Shown: positions 47,501 through 58,678 of the stretch, one piece after another
Layout of the letters: every line of letters begins with the position of its first letter
How positions within the stretch are numbered: the stretch's first letter is position 1
Notes under the pieces: model-generated
The model's input: only the letters and a program-made list of their open reading frames with translations
The model's database searches: none
What the model was told of the DNA's origin: nothing
NCBI GenBank assembly: GCA_018873245.2
Contig: JAEMBT020000005.1
Coordinates: 13,320,001-13,384,000 of the forward strand
DNA length: 64,000 nucleotides
From: Archegozetes longisetosus
Taxonomy: Eukaryota; Arthropoda; Arachnida; Sarcoptiformes; Trhypochthoniidae
Direction: 5' to 3'
Position numbers and translations under genes: made by a program

Positions 47501-48572
47501 TCTGATCTGAGGCCATATCAAAGTCAATGCTCAATAGGAAAGGTTTTATATACAGACATACAGAAAATTTCATATTACCATGTAATGAATGAAAGTTTTA
47601 AAAAAGTTTATTTGCTTTCGAAATAATTTTTGTTTGAATGACTATTAAAGTCAAACTTAATCTTTTCTGCCAATATTGTGTATACAAAAAGTTAATATTT
47701 AGCATGCCCTCCATTATTAGCAATGATATGGTTAAGTCTATTTGGTATTAAATTTATAATATGGTTAAGTCTAATCGGTATTGAATTTATAACATTTAAC
47801 GCATCTTTGTTTTGCATCTGACCTGTCTCTTGGTAGCGAATTATCCACTTATCGATACATCTTATATCTCGATTTAGCGCATACGCATTATCTTTACTCT
47901 CATAACCAGCTCCAAGAAAAAACACAATTAAATATTTTTCGATTTTAGTAATTGACTGACCGTTTCTCCAGTGAATGCCATTCAAAAACTCCATTTTTAT
48001 GCACTTAATAATTCATATTTATAAATAAATGAAAAAGCACCAACAATAAAATTTTGACTATAACTTGGCTCAAAAACAAGTTTGAAAGCAAAAAAATTTG
48101 ACGTTTAATAAGCTTTTAAACTTTTATTCATTACTTGGTATTACTACAAACACTGCAAAACCTAAGATTGATTGATGGACTCATTATTTGACTTATTGAT
48201 TAGTAATGGGTGTATATTTGATTCAAATTTTGATTAAGACTTTTATCAAAATCTCTTAATTTTATCAGTATTACGGTACAGTTCAATTACATGGTAATAA
48301 TGAAATTTTCTGTACACGTGTTCATATACCTTGAACAGTCATTTCTGAAAAATATTCCATCAAATAGTTTGAAAAACTTACCATAAGGTATCAATGAATA
48401 GTCATTGAAATGATACGATGTATTAGGACTTTTGACTGGCAGCTAAATAGAGTTATAGTAATTGGTAACAAATAATTTAATTTAAAATAGTTCGTTTATT
48501 GCTACTCACAATCAAACCATCAATAAAATAAGATAGTAAAAAAAGTATAACAAAAATAATTGATGAAAGCAT
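41577..48572 (-). CDS. lipase C: pancreatic-lipase-like protein with altered nucleophile motif
   Basis: Eight inferred exons: 48510-48572, 48382-48442, 45013-45290, 44274-44643, 43014-43133, 42643-42935, 41732-41997, 41577-41673; 515 residues, phases identical to A and B. Signal peptide starts MLSSIIFVILFLLSYF. HGW is kept. The nucleophile motif is GNSLGA (Ser about 201): the His normally before Ser-Leu-Gly neighbours is Asn. Asp (GLDPAGP, about 226) and His (CNHGQA) are present, as are the lid cysteines, a PLAT exon and the Cys-containing tail. Intron 2 is about 3.1 kb, against 457 bp in A, because it contains a 745-bp palindrome, a Tc1 deletion derivative and a repeat-block relative. A polyadenylation signal lies at 41524-41529. 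Activity is plausible but less certain than for A, B and D. Confidence 0.87.
44894..44983. repeat. 90-bp hairpin in lipase C intron 3
   Basis: Perfect 16-base inverted ends AAGCCTCGTTATGATG and CATCATAACGAGGCTT, with some further internal pairing (AGCTCAAAGAATTC region). Introns 3 of A and B have a related AACGGAACTT...GTTCA(T/C)(T/A) stretch, suggesting an old shared MITE. Confidence 0.6.
46025..46201 (+). CDS. hypothetical small secreted protein (58 aa) in palindrome arm
   Basis: Starts MTTQKVIFYGLLLLIPMYFA, a good signal peptide, followed by a short polar Asn/Lys-rich segment, and stops at TAA 46199-46201. A TATAAAAA box at 45990-45997 lies 35 bases upstream, leaving a very short 5' UTR. 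GTAAGT follows just after the stop, and in the opposite arm the aligned frame reaches the same GTAAGT without that stop, so this may be the first exon of a once-spliced gene. No similarity recognised. It is oriented opposite to the surrounding lipase gene. Confidence 0.35.
   Translation: MTTQKVIFYGLLLLIPMYFAHEISTLIQSNYSMDGNNIVNKEKFQIILNKKRYLKFPI
46346..46528 (-). pseudogene. degenerate second copy of the small secreted-protein frame
   Basis: Mirror copy in the right palindrome arm. The start ATG has become ATT and there is a one-base deletion after ...MYFAH that leads to a stop (CTC TAA). The following residues, in the shifted frame, match the other copy (QSNYSMN, NNIVN). A TATATAAA-like box is retained at about 46553-46562. 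Confidence 0.45.
47561..48312 (-). mobile_element. internally deleted Tc1 element
   Basis: 752 bp flanked by TA on both sides (47559-47560, 48313-48314). Inverted ends read CAGAAAATTTCATATTACC on the left and the near-complement of GGTAATAATGAAATTTTCTG on the right. It contains one open frame (47692-47994) in which the transposase start and end are joined and the catalytic core removed. Located in lipase C intron 2. Confidence 0.85.
47692..47994 (-). CDS. truncated Tc1 transposase, DNA-binding region fused to C-terminus
   Basis: 100 residues, open from ATG 47994 to stop. The first 60 residues resemble the first helix-turn-helix of Tc1 transposases (WRNGQSITKIEKYL, then IDKWIIRYQETGQMQNKD). 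The last 40 resemble the family's extreme C-terminus (SIPIRLNHII...IIANNGGHAKY), with a short internal repeat of IP(I/N)RLNHII. No catalytic residues remain. The open frame despite the deletion is notable, but whether it is expressed is unknown; it could bind Tc1 ends. Confidence 0.55.
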   Translation of the reverse strand: MEFLNGIHWRNGQSITKIEKYLIVFFLGAGYESKDNAYALNRDIRCIDKWIIRYQETGQMQNKDALNVINSIPIRLNHIINLIPNRLNHIIANNGGHAKY

Positions 48573-49746
48573 TTTTGATCTAACAGTTTTATGCTTTAAA
48601 GTTATAAAATTGATTCTGTATCATTTAGAGATTCGATTAATTTTTATTTGAAAATACTATTTTTGAGTACCGTTTCTAATAGTACTTAGTTATTTCACAA
48701 ACTCTATTGGATTAAAACCAGATTCTATTCAACTCTTTGCTAATAATATATTTCCAGATGATATTTTTGTAATGAAGCCTATTTTAATGGTAAAACACAT
48801 GTAGATTCGATAGATATAGAAGTGAAAATATAGTAGCGTTGGGACCATTAAATATTTTAGAAAACTTTTAGCTGATTGATAAATTTTTTAAATGTTTGAG
48901 AAAAAATTAAAAATTTTCTTGTAAATTCATCTTTAATTTTATAATCACGTTTTCAATTTTTTCTAAATAGAACTTTGATTTAAATTCAAATGATGTCTGT
49001 ATACGTGAATATTACATACGGATCGCGCTCGAAGTACTTGTTAGATTGTACTCTTAATGATCTCAGATAATAAGCGTTCTTGTTTATTAGCATCTAATTT
49101 AATTTGTTCTGTATAAATTCCTTAGTCATTCGAGTTAACAGTATTTTCATTGTCTTTCCTTTATCATATTCCAAGTCTACTTCATGATCTTAATTTTTTG
49201 ACTCTAATAATATGATAAAGTTTATAATCAAGAATACTTTCAGCTACATCTTTTACTTTCAAGATTCTGATTCAGCTATTTTCGAATCAAATTTTATGGT
49301 AAACTAGGTGTTTTGTACTGAATAAAATTTGCATAATTTTCTAGCTTGAAATTTATGTAAATTTTTTTCTGGTGAAATTCTGGTGATGAATACAAAATGC
49401 GAAGAATTAAAGTTTGTGCTTTTGTGGAGTGCTAATAGGTTTAATAAAACTTATTATATGATATAATAACTTTTACTTTATTAAACATGTTGCTTTTAGA
49501 ATTTTTAGTTAAATTTCAAGCAGAATATCTCATAAAGCTAACTAAAAATGTGTGCCTAACACTTGCCGAGTAAATAAAAAATTAAAGTTTAACTGATTAA
49601 TTGGTGTTTCATGAAATTACGTGAATTTACAATAAAAACCTGATAAATTTCTGCATTTAAAACAAATATAAAATTATATCAACAATAATCAATCAGTAAA
49701 TTAAATAAATATTAGTTGTAAAAATAAATTAATTAAATAGAAAATA
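48573..49746. other. intergenic between lipases C and D
   Basis: About 1.2 kb of AT-rich sequence that should contain the promoter of C and the terminator of D. No convincing TATA box was identified for C. Confidence 0.5.
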
Positions 49747-49752
49747 TTTATT
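49747..49752 (-). terminator. polyadenylation signal of lipase D
   Basis: AATAAA on the minus strand, 17 bases after the stop codon. Confidence 0.5.
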
Positions 49753-49768
49753 CTCATCATGAGATTAA

Positions 49769-52700
49769 TTATTGATTTATGCAAATTTCAAAATGAACTG
49801 ACTCTCCGTTAACTATCTCTTTATCAGACATCGGACAGAGTGTTGATGATAATTGTTTGCGGACACTTTAGGAAAGAAAACTATTTCAAAAAGATTTTTC
49901 TTAGAAATACCTTATTCAGAAATAGTTACCTATCTTCAATATGACTCATAAAGTTGACTTCAATTCTCTCAATTTTGATTGCAGGTTTACTAAAAGTCTG
50001 CAATGGATTCAATAGATTAATACCACCAAAAGTCCAGTTAACGGATGCATTCAATACAAGTCCTAAATCTTTTGGATAAGTTAATAGATATGTATATTTT
50101 TGTGAAGATTTGAAATTGAAAAACTTTTGGGTTAATTCAATGTTGTCTTTATCTCTTTTTTCACCAAACAATGAAATAGCTATTTTTCCAGTTGTGACAG
50201 AACTGTCATTAGCTGTGAAGACCTGATGAACAAATATAAAGTCTAATTATTTCGAAAGAAAATTCTTTTTACCAATCTTTTCATTCGCTTCTACTATTCT
50301 CCAATCAAAACTTATTCAATAAAATAATAGGAATCAAATACAATGTAAAGAAAGAAGTTTACCACAACTTGATAGTGATATAAACAAAATGGTAACATAT
50401 CGCTAGTCTTTATGAAGAATTGCTTTGGAGGTTGTGTTTCATTGACTCTACTAGTGTTGGTGGTACCAGAAGAGTCTAACAGCAGAGAGAATGGTTTACA
50501 CTTTTCTCCATGAGAGCCACAGTGAGCGCACTCGCCCTCAATAAATTTGCCAAAACTATCGCATTCATATGCAATATTTTGGCATGTGTTGAATATTGAT
50601 GGGTCCGCGACTGGAAATATCGTGGCTCTTCGGTGGTTACAGATGATTGTATCTGCGATGCCTATCAATAAAATTTGTTTGTATCAGAGTTGACGAGATT
50701 TACTCTTGCAGTGAACCTGTAGTTCCTTTGAGTAAGAAATTGGATACTCCTCTTGTCAATTCACAACCCGGTTGTCGTAAACCACTATTTGGATAGAAGT
50801 CGTAATGTCCGAGAGGGGCTTCAATGCCAAAGCCTATCAGAAATTAGAAATTTTTAAAATTCAAAAACAATCAAAAATTTGATCACCATAAATCTTTTTA
50901 GGCTTAATGAAGTAAGTAACTTAAAAGATATGCACTTTTTGGAAATGAGCGTAAAAGTAGTAATTTTCATCAAATCTAGTATATTGCGCACAACAATGCT
51001 TATTATTATTCAGTTTAGACCTTGATGCAAAAGCATCGAATTGCATTCATCTATTCTTGTCTTTTTAATAGTCAGTAAAAATTTCAATTCAAATTCAATA
51101 AGAAATGCACTCGTGGCCATCGTTGTGAATATGCACTATTAAAACTTTGAAAAAGTGTTCTTAGATATAACGCGTGATCTGAGTTACATTTTATCGACTT
51201 GATTTATTATGGACGTCAGACGTCTACTTTTTCACACGGCTCCTTAGGTGAGACCTTAATTTTTATATCTTTCTATACTAAATACAATATCAATTTTTTG
51301 TAATTTAAGCACACTTGTACATGTATTTGTATTTTATTATTATCACACTTGTGTTTTAATGTTTTTCGCACTGAGTGGATTATTTTCTTTTAGAATACGT
51401 ATTAAAAATGAATGCTTGTTTTCGGTATGAAAGGATTTCAAAAATAGATAAATGCGCGTGAAATTAATTTATTTAAAATAAATAATTGTTGTTGACCACT
51501 TCAAATTAAATACCTTCAGATATAGCATCTCCAGCATCAGTATGTATTGCAACAACTAAATCAGCATCACTTTGATCTAGTCTGACATCCGAATCATTGG
51601 TCTGAAAAGCGGGTCCTGCAGGATCTAATCCCGTTATCTGACCGATTTTAGGGTTTCTAATTCTAGCGCCCGCATAACCAGAAACATGAGCACCAAGACT
51701 GTGGCCAATCAGATGAAAAGAGTTAGGGTTTGCGTTAGTCACATTCTCCAAACGCTTTATGAAAAAGGCTATCATTGCGCCAACCATTCGAGTATTAGCA
51801 GCCGCTAACAGATAATTAGCGACCTTTGAACCTTTCGACCTGTTAATACAAACAGTTTCTTTAGGTTAGACCGGAATGAGAATTATCGATGTGTTACAGA
51901 CCAGTCAAGTCCGAAAACGTTATAATCACATGACCTATCGAGTATATAGTCTTTCATGTTCTGATTTTATGAAAGATAAAAATTATTGGTTGTGTGAATA
52001 TTGTGTTTTCTAGGCTCTAAATATGATCTCGACTAGTATTGTTGTAAATTAAGCTCTTTAATAATAATTCATAAGTTAAATTTCAGGCTAGATAAGTGTT
52101 CAACAATGTTACCTGATCTCGGCTTAGTTTGAATGTGAGCTAGATTAACAACAATAGGAATCAAGTTCTCTAACAAAGTATTTTTCATTCTTACTCCCAT
52201 CCATTGCATCTCATCATAAGAGTCTCGGTAACCGTGAATAATAATTTTTGTCTTGTTTGATGATGAAAATGTAGAACTTCTGATGGATTCATCATCAGAA
52301 TTGTATTTTAGTTTAATTGGTCTGTACTTATTGTTAGCATTACATGTGAATAGATTAAAAGTTATGTTGAGTTCTTCCGGACTCATAGGAAGCATAGATA
52401 TCGGTCTATTCAGTATATGGAAGAAGTCATGACTTGAAAAACAGCCCAAATCTTCATAACATTTAGTTTGCACTTCTAGATAATGTAAAATTATATTAGA
52501 ATTGATCATTTTTAAACCAATACTAGAATTAATATTAATTTCGTATCAAATTGTTATCACGCTCAGTTTTCATAGATTTTAACAGCTTTTGGCTCACGAT
52601 TTGAATAGTGAGAATTTTTTACTACCCTAGAAAACAATATACGAATCAGAATAAAAGTAGAAAATGGCATTAAATACAGCGCGAGATAACAATATTATAT

Positions 52701-52993
52701 AAACGTAATCTAAAAATTTCTTGAATTTCTATAGATAAGCGAAACTTGCCATCAAGTCCTGGTAAAGCTGGTAAGGCTTGTGCTAAGTCAGTCAGTAAAT
52801 CGCTGGCCCAATTGGTTGGTGTTGGAATGCCTGCCAATGGATTTTCGCCATTGATTATAGGAATCTTATCAGCGAGGGGTACTTTTATGTTTTTCACTGG
52901 ATTCGAATCATTACTTAAAAAGTTTGAGGGATAAAATCTTCCATTAGCTAATGGAAGAGCGATAAATAGTGTAACAATAAGTGATAGATACAT
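49769..52993 (-). CDS. lipase D: pancreatic-lipase-like protein with propeptide and PLAT domain
   Basis: Eight inferred exons: 52750-52993, 52195-52475, 51902-51960, 51514-51839, 50717-50833, 50363-50652, 49930-50222, 49769-49865; about 568 residues. The first exon encodes a signal peptide (MYLSLIVTLFIALPLANG) and a 60-residue Pro/Asn-rich propeptide absent from A to C. Exon 1 appears to end at a GC donor (G|GCAAGT); a GT donor further on in the same phase is the alternative. An additional 62-bp intron splits the DW codon after VFGLD. Motifs: HGY instead of HGW, GHSLGA (Ser about 242), GLDPAGP (Asp about 267), CNHRRA (His), PLAT exon, Cys-containing tail. The stretch HTDAGDAISEGFG keeps four residues deleted in A to C, so D looks closest to the ancestral form. 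Exon 6 could also start at 50661 (three codons more). Confidence 0.85.
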
Positions 52994-53055
52994 TTAGTTT
53001 GAATTGAAACAAAGTTAAATGCTCTTTGAATGTCGAAAAAAGCGGAATTTAACAT

Positions 53056-53065
53056 CCTTTTATAT
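53056..53065 (-). promoter_or_regulatory. TATA box of lipase D
   Basis: ATATAAAAGG on the minus strand, about 65 bases upstream of the ATG at 52993, giving an expected start site near 53030 and a short 5' UTR. Confidence 0.55.
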
Positions 53066-55343
53066 TTGAATAGTTTTGTTTCAATTTTTTCTATGTAATG
53101 TAAAGGTAGTTCTGCTCGAGTGGCAACTTTTTTGACATTACAAAACCGGGAGATTTCCGTCAATAATGATTAAAGCTAATTTCAAAACTTAAAAGAATCA
53201 TATAATAAAAATAAATTATAATGTTTGCAAGAAAAATAGATTGTTATATTTGTTGCCCATTTTTAAATCAAAATCTTTCACTGATTGCATTATTTAAGTA
53301 TCAGAAAAGAAATTGCTTAGTTTATCTTTTAATCTATTAATAACAAATATTTTTCATTAAGCTGTAATCTTGGGGAAAACTCCAAAATTTTTAAATATTT
53401 CGTTTCACTTCTAAAATATATTTCATAGATTTTTATTAATTAGATTCATTCAAATTGTCATGATCGGTGATGAATCGAGAAATTTTAATGGTATTTGCAA
53501 TCATATAGAAATTCAATTATATCTATAATTTACAAAATATAAAAAATACAAAAAATTCTGTCCAGAATTAACTCTTACTCCAAAGCAACTCGACTTTTAC
53601 AGTACCATAAATTATTTTAATGAACTATTATTATAACATTTGTTATTTTCACTTGAAGTGAAATTTTACGCAACATCTTTAATAACAATTAACTATTATT
53701 AACAAATGCTAACAATATATCTAAGTGTCAAAAATCTTATATTGATGAGAAATGCGTTGAAGTAAACTTGTATGCAAAATAATCGAACAAGAAGATTCAT
53801 TTTAAAGAAATCCTTAAGTCTTTGCAATCAAGCATAAGGTCTTATCAATAAAGTGTGCCAAACATATTATATGCAAATTAGTGAGAATTAGCACTCAACA
53901 AGAGCTTGTGATATATAGACTTCGTATAATACGACACACATAATAATATGATATAGACATATAATATATATTTTAGCCATTATTAAACTTTCAGAACCAT
54001 AGCACAAAATATGCTTGTTTCACATATTTTTTTTGTAGAATTTTAATTTACCATAATTGAAGCTATAAAATTTAGATGCACATAACCCAAAAACTCTAAG
54101 CTTAAAGCGGAGCAGTTCAAAATACTGCTGCGTTAAGCTGAGCTTGTCTTGCAAGTATTTACTATAAAATGATATACACTAAATAATATAAATTTTAATA
54201 AAAAATTTAATAAAAAAGGCTTAAATATAAATTATTGAAGCTTGAAAAGAAGCGTAAATTATTTTAGAGCCAATCGTGAATAATTGTTCTACAGATTTTG
54301 CTAATCGGTTTTTGAAGCAAAACTCAGCTTAAAACAAGTAATTATGCTATGATGTGATCAGACTTTTTGCAAATATTAAATTAGAATTGAATAAAGCTGA
54401 AGCAACATATTTTGAAGTATAATATATTGCTATATTTCACGCGATAAATTGAAAAATCTATATTAAAGAACTTTAGGTTTCTTGTGTCGTGTTTTATTAT
54501 CCGAGGTGTGACACTACCCGAAGTTACGCTATGCTTCTAGTTAATGTTTAGTAGAACTGTAACGATAAAACCCTTCATAATTATGACACAAACTAAACAG
54601 TTTACAATATTTTCACGCTAAATGTAGCTTAACTAAACTATGCATAGCATAATTTGATCTGTATGTGAATCGATATAAAACGTCAGTTATAGCTTGAAAA
54701 CTGGTATTTGAATTTGGGAACTTGGGAACTCTATCCTCTTTGAGAGCCGAACGACTACTAAAACTTGCATTACTTCGAAACTTCTCTAATAGGAGTAAAC
54801 TTATTAATAGGCTAATAATATAAGCAAATTCAATCACTAACTGATCAATATATTCACCAATACATTAGTACAAACGTTAACATGTGAAATCATTCTTCAT
54901 CTCGCTCGAAAATGATTTTGTTTAACTTTGTGCCGAATTGCCACCTGAAAATAGTTTGACGGACATTCACTAACAAAATATTTTCAGTTCAAAAACCCAT
55001 AGCAAATTTTAAGAACTCAAACAATTTAAGAAACACCTAAGATAACTTTCAATTAGTTTTGTTAAAATTTTATATAGTTCCTGCTATAGTCTAAAAATAA
55101 AATTTTGTAAAATAATTGTCTGAACCATAGACTAAATGATTGAATTAACGAGGAAGTAATTTGCATAAAAGGAGATCATTGAGATAGATCTCTAAATCTT
55201 ATTCATAATCTTCTGTGCGCTTCACCAGAAATACAATGCTCTAAAAATTTCTTTCATACTTGTTAATAATACTTTCTTGAGTTTAAAACTTTTAAAAATC
55301 ACTTTGGCTTTATTACTCATCAAAAGTGATTACGAGAGCAATT
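53066..55343. other. intergenic; contains repeat block at 53.88-54.61 kb
   Basis: No gene. The stretch 53.88-54.61 kb is a diverged copy of the block found at 19.41-22.57 kb upstream of lipase A (shared AACCCAAAAACTCTAAGCTT and TTTCATATT/ATTGAAGCT segments), now without the transposons inserted in that copy. Its presence upstream of two lipases suggests that it travelled with lipase duplications. The frame 54613-54837 is not supported as a gene. Confidence 0.55.
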
Positions 55344-56884
55344 ATGACAAATTCATACTTTCACTACTTCTTCATATTAATCATAATTATAGGAAAGCAT
55401 AATCTTATTTCATCTGAAAGAAGATTAACTGAAGAAGAGTGGCACCAAATGAGGTTTGGAAGCGATGCCACTCAATGGGCACTCAATAATGGAGCTGAAC
55501 CGCAAACGAATGTAGAAAATGGTCAAAACTCTAGTGACGCTGATGACGGGCCGATTGAGACTAATGTGCAGACTGTTGATGTTGGAAAAGATAAGTTGGT
55601 TTTGGTTAACGATCAAGGAACTATTAAGATGTTGAGGGCCAGTCAGTTACCTAACAAACCACTTGTTGATACGAACACAACTCCACAAACACCTGCACTT
55701 CAAGCTCCTTATAATACTTATTTTGATGCTAAAGGTTTGTGTAATTATTGCAATTCATTTTATATAACACTAAAACAAAGTTTTTAAAACTATTCACCCA
55801 TGACTTGAAATAGTGATTGTTAATAAAGTTTAAAAGCTCAGATTTCCTGGGTAGATATGCTTAAATATTATAAGCTAGTATTATCATTTGAAATCATACT
55901 TAATATGCCAAGTATTTAATAGAAATGTTTTATATAAAATGTAAATGAGATTAATACAAATACAATTGCTCAATACGCAAAATATCTTGAAGTAACTAAA
56001 ATGTCTAATAAACTATGTTGACTTTAACTATTTCAAGTTGAAGACAAATCGTTTTAGGAATCAATTTTTACTATCACTCAAACGCTTTATCCCTCAAAGC
56101 TGTTGAGTGAGGAAAGCTCTTCAAACTTAGAATTCAAAATAATTCAATTACAACTGATAGGAACAAACACTAGTCCATCATTGAATCCAGTAGAATACAT
56201 AACTCCCAACTTCGGGGCTGGTCATAAAGTGGCTGGACTTCCAGTTGCATTCGCTTCGGGTTCGAGTTCGGGTTCGAACACAGACAGACCTAACGTTATA
56301 TATCAAAAATTTGAGGAAAATACAAATCCATGCCGTGTTGCAACTAATTCACCACCAATTTATATACCGGCCCCACAAATACCAGTACCGAACACTTCCT
56401 CGAGACCAGGAAAATGGTCAGAATTATCATCGAAATGCCTGAAAGTATGACTAAGAATATAGATGAAGCGAGTCGTTATGCGGCCTCTCAAGTTAAACGA
56501 TTAAAACTTCCAGCTGGATATTATATGAATCAAGAAATAGCTGTTCAAACAGCTAGTGGTATGCCTCAGACCCAGAAGAAGGTTAAGAATGTCCAACAAA
56601 TTATTCGGAAAGTTATTCATCTGGAAGAAGATGATGAAACAGATGGAAATAGCGGCAATAATCGAGAAGACGGTGAAAGTAGTGGTGATGAAGAAGTTGT
56701 GTCTCAGCAAAGAGATAATCACAAGTTTGTTGCGTTTAAAACTGATAAAAATAGGGATGGAATCGATGAGAAAAGGATCCTTTTACTGAGAAACGGTGGT
56801 GGATTTGGGAGAAGGAACGGAAAAAATGGTGATCTCAGAGCTGTTGATAAGTACAAGAAAGTTATCAAGATTTACAGGAATTAA
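55344..56884 (+). CDS. secreted acidic low-complexity protein, unknown function
   Basis: Inferred exons: 55344-55734, 56058-56106, 56174-56884; roughly 380 residues. I start at ATG 55344 because the open frame upstream of it has no ATG. The start MTNSYFHYFFILIIIIGKH is a signal peptide. Mid-part: Asn/Asp-rich, then a Pro- and Ser-rich stretch (ASGSSSGSN encoded by GGTTCG repeats; PAPQIPVPNT). The C-terminal third is charged, with an EEDDETDG acidic patch. The frame shifts by one base at an A4 run (56409-56412, GGAAAATGG): one more A would continue into MVRIIIEMPESM. This may be an assembly error or a real lesion. The very small second exon and the 67-bp intron are tentative. No known domain; same strand and general style as the next gene. 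Confidence 0.5.
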
Positions 56885-57602
56885 ATTTACAGTGCAGTAA
56901 AAACAATAAGTAACTATGTGTTTTGAAGATAATTGTCTTTTCAAAAAATTATAAACAATTTTATCGGTTAATGCGGGAATGGGATAAGTGATTGACTTTA
57001 CGTTATTCACTTATTTGTTTTTTCCAACAGACAGTTTGATTGCAAAAATCTTCAGCCTAGACCAACATATTTTCTTATTATTGTAATAAGATTTTAATAC
57101 TTTGAATACAGATACCAGTCAAAGATTTATGCAAATAATATGAGTGAAGATTTAGTCGAAAAATATTAGAATAAAATCTTTCTTTCTAAAAGCTTAGTTC
57201 ACTTTTGTTCAGTACAATGACTTTTTCATTGAAATAAATCTGTAATGATGGTTAATTAGACGAGAAATTTTCACTCTTTTATTCTTTGATTGAATAAATT
57301 TTTTAAGCGCTTCAACACTTGTTGGATAATTATGTTACACCTAATGATCATTTTGAATATCTTTCTAGAAAATAATGAAAAACTTATGCAAAAACATTTA
57401 TGAACTGAGACCACAATAAAATGAAAAACTAAATCTTAAGGTCATTATTTCATGTCATAAATGAAATACTGGTATTGTATCGCTTTGTCAAAACTATAGG
57501 ATCTTTTAGTTATGTATTACGTTGTTAATTTCAAGGTTCTAGCAAAAAATCTTAAGTTCAAAATTTTCGATAAGTAAAAATTAGTTTCTTATATAATAAA
57601 CG
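56885..57602. other. intergenic between two secreted-protein genes
   Basis: AT-rich, no open frame of interest. An AATAAA at about 57235 is the nearest candidate polyadenylation signal for the upstream gene. A TATATAATAAA run ends just before the next ATG and is too close to it to be its TATA box. Confidence 0.45.
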
Positions 57603-58647
57603 ATGTTAATAAAAATTCTTAAAATAATCTTAATAATACTATCATTTAATGCAACTTCTGAAGGCTTTAAGGAATTTGATGTGATCGACAGTCTCATAGA
57701 TTCAGTGAATGATGAAGACCTTACACATCGAAGAAGTGATGATAACTATAACTGTGAGGATAAGAGTGAAATAAGAAGCGATAAAAATAGTGATAAAAAT
57801 GAATTTTCATTACCAAACATGAAGTTCTGGAAAGTTTGGACGACGACAAAGCCCCCATTAAAGTCAAGTTCAAATTTTGAATCTCGTTTTTGGCCACAGC
57901 CACCAGCCATATGGGGTGAGACCCGAATGGGAAACAATCAACAATCTTCACCGATTATGCCATCGCATTCTTCTCCAGTAGAAGACTCGAGATTTTCAAT
58001 TAAAAGCTTGCAAAATCCATCGATAGTGACAAACCTTGATAGCATTGTTGAAATTTTGAGACCTGTTACGCCGAATAGAGGTTTAAAAAGTAGCAGTTTT
58101 AATAGTAATGGGTACCAACATAAGAGCGATATTTGGATTGATTCTGATTCTAATGAAGTTTTGAGAAAAGTTAAACCATCAAATGATTATCCAATAAATA
58201 GTCTAATTACAAAGTCGGATATTTTTTACAAAAATAAAGACAAAGATATGGATAGTTATAGTAATAACAGAGTCATAGAGAAGAGGAATCTTAAGAAAAT
58301 AGTTATCGAACATAAGGATGATGATAATGAAGAAATAGTCTATAAGAAGAAAAAGCCGGCGATTGTTATTGAAGAAGAATTTGTTGATCCGACGGATCAG
58401 GTGTTATATAAGGTTATTAAAAAACCGAAAAGGGTGGAACCGAAACATGTGATAGTTGAAGAAGAAAGAGATTCAGAGGAAGAAGAAATACCAATGACTG
58501 TCATCTATCAGCAGAAGAGGCCGTCAAAAGTTAAGCGCAAACCAAAAGAGATGATTATCGTAGAGAAAGATACTTTGGTCGATGATAATGAAGATGAAAT
58601 CAACGATACAGATTTTAAGACAACCACCTCTACAACAACAACTACAA

Positions 58648-58678
<31 letters not shown>

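Noticed and set aside
54613-54837. 74-codon minus-strand frame with a hydrophobic start
   Set aside because: No homologous or splice support, and it overlaps the end of a diverged repeat block.
57592-57600. TATATAA as promoter of the poly-threonine gene
   Set aside because: It ends only a few bases before the ATG, so transcription would start inside the coding region and remove the signal peptide.
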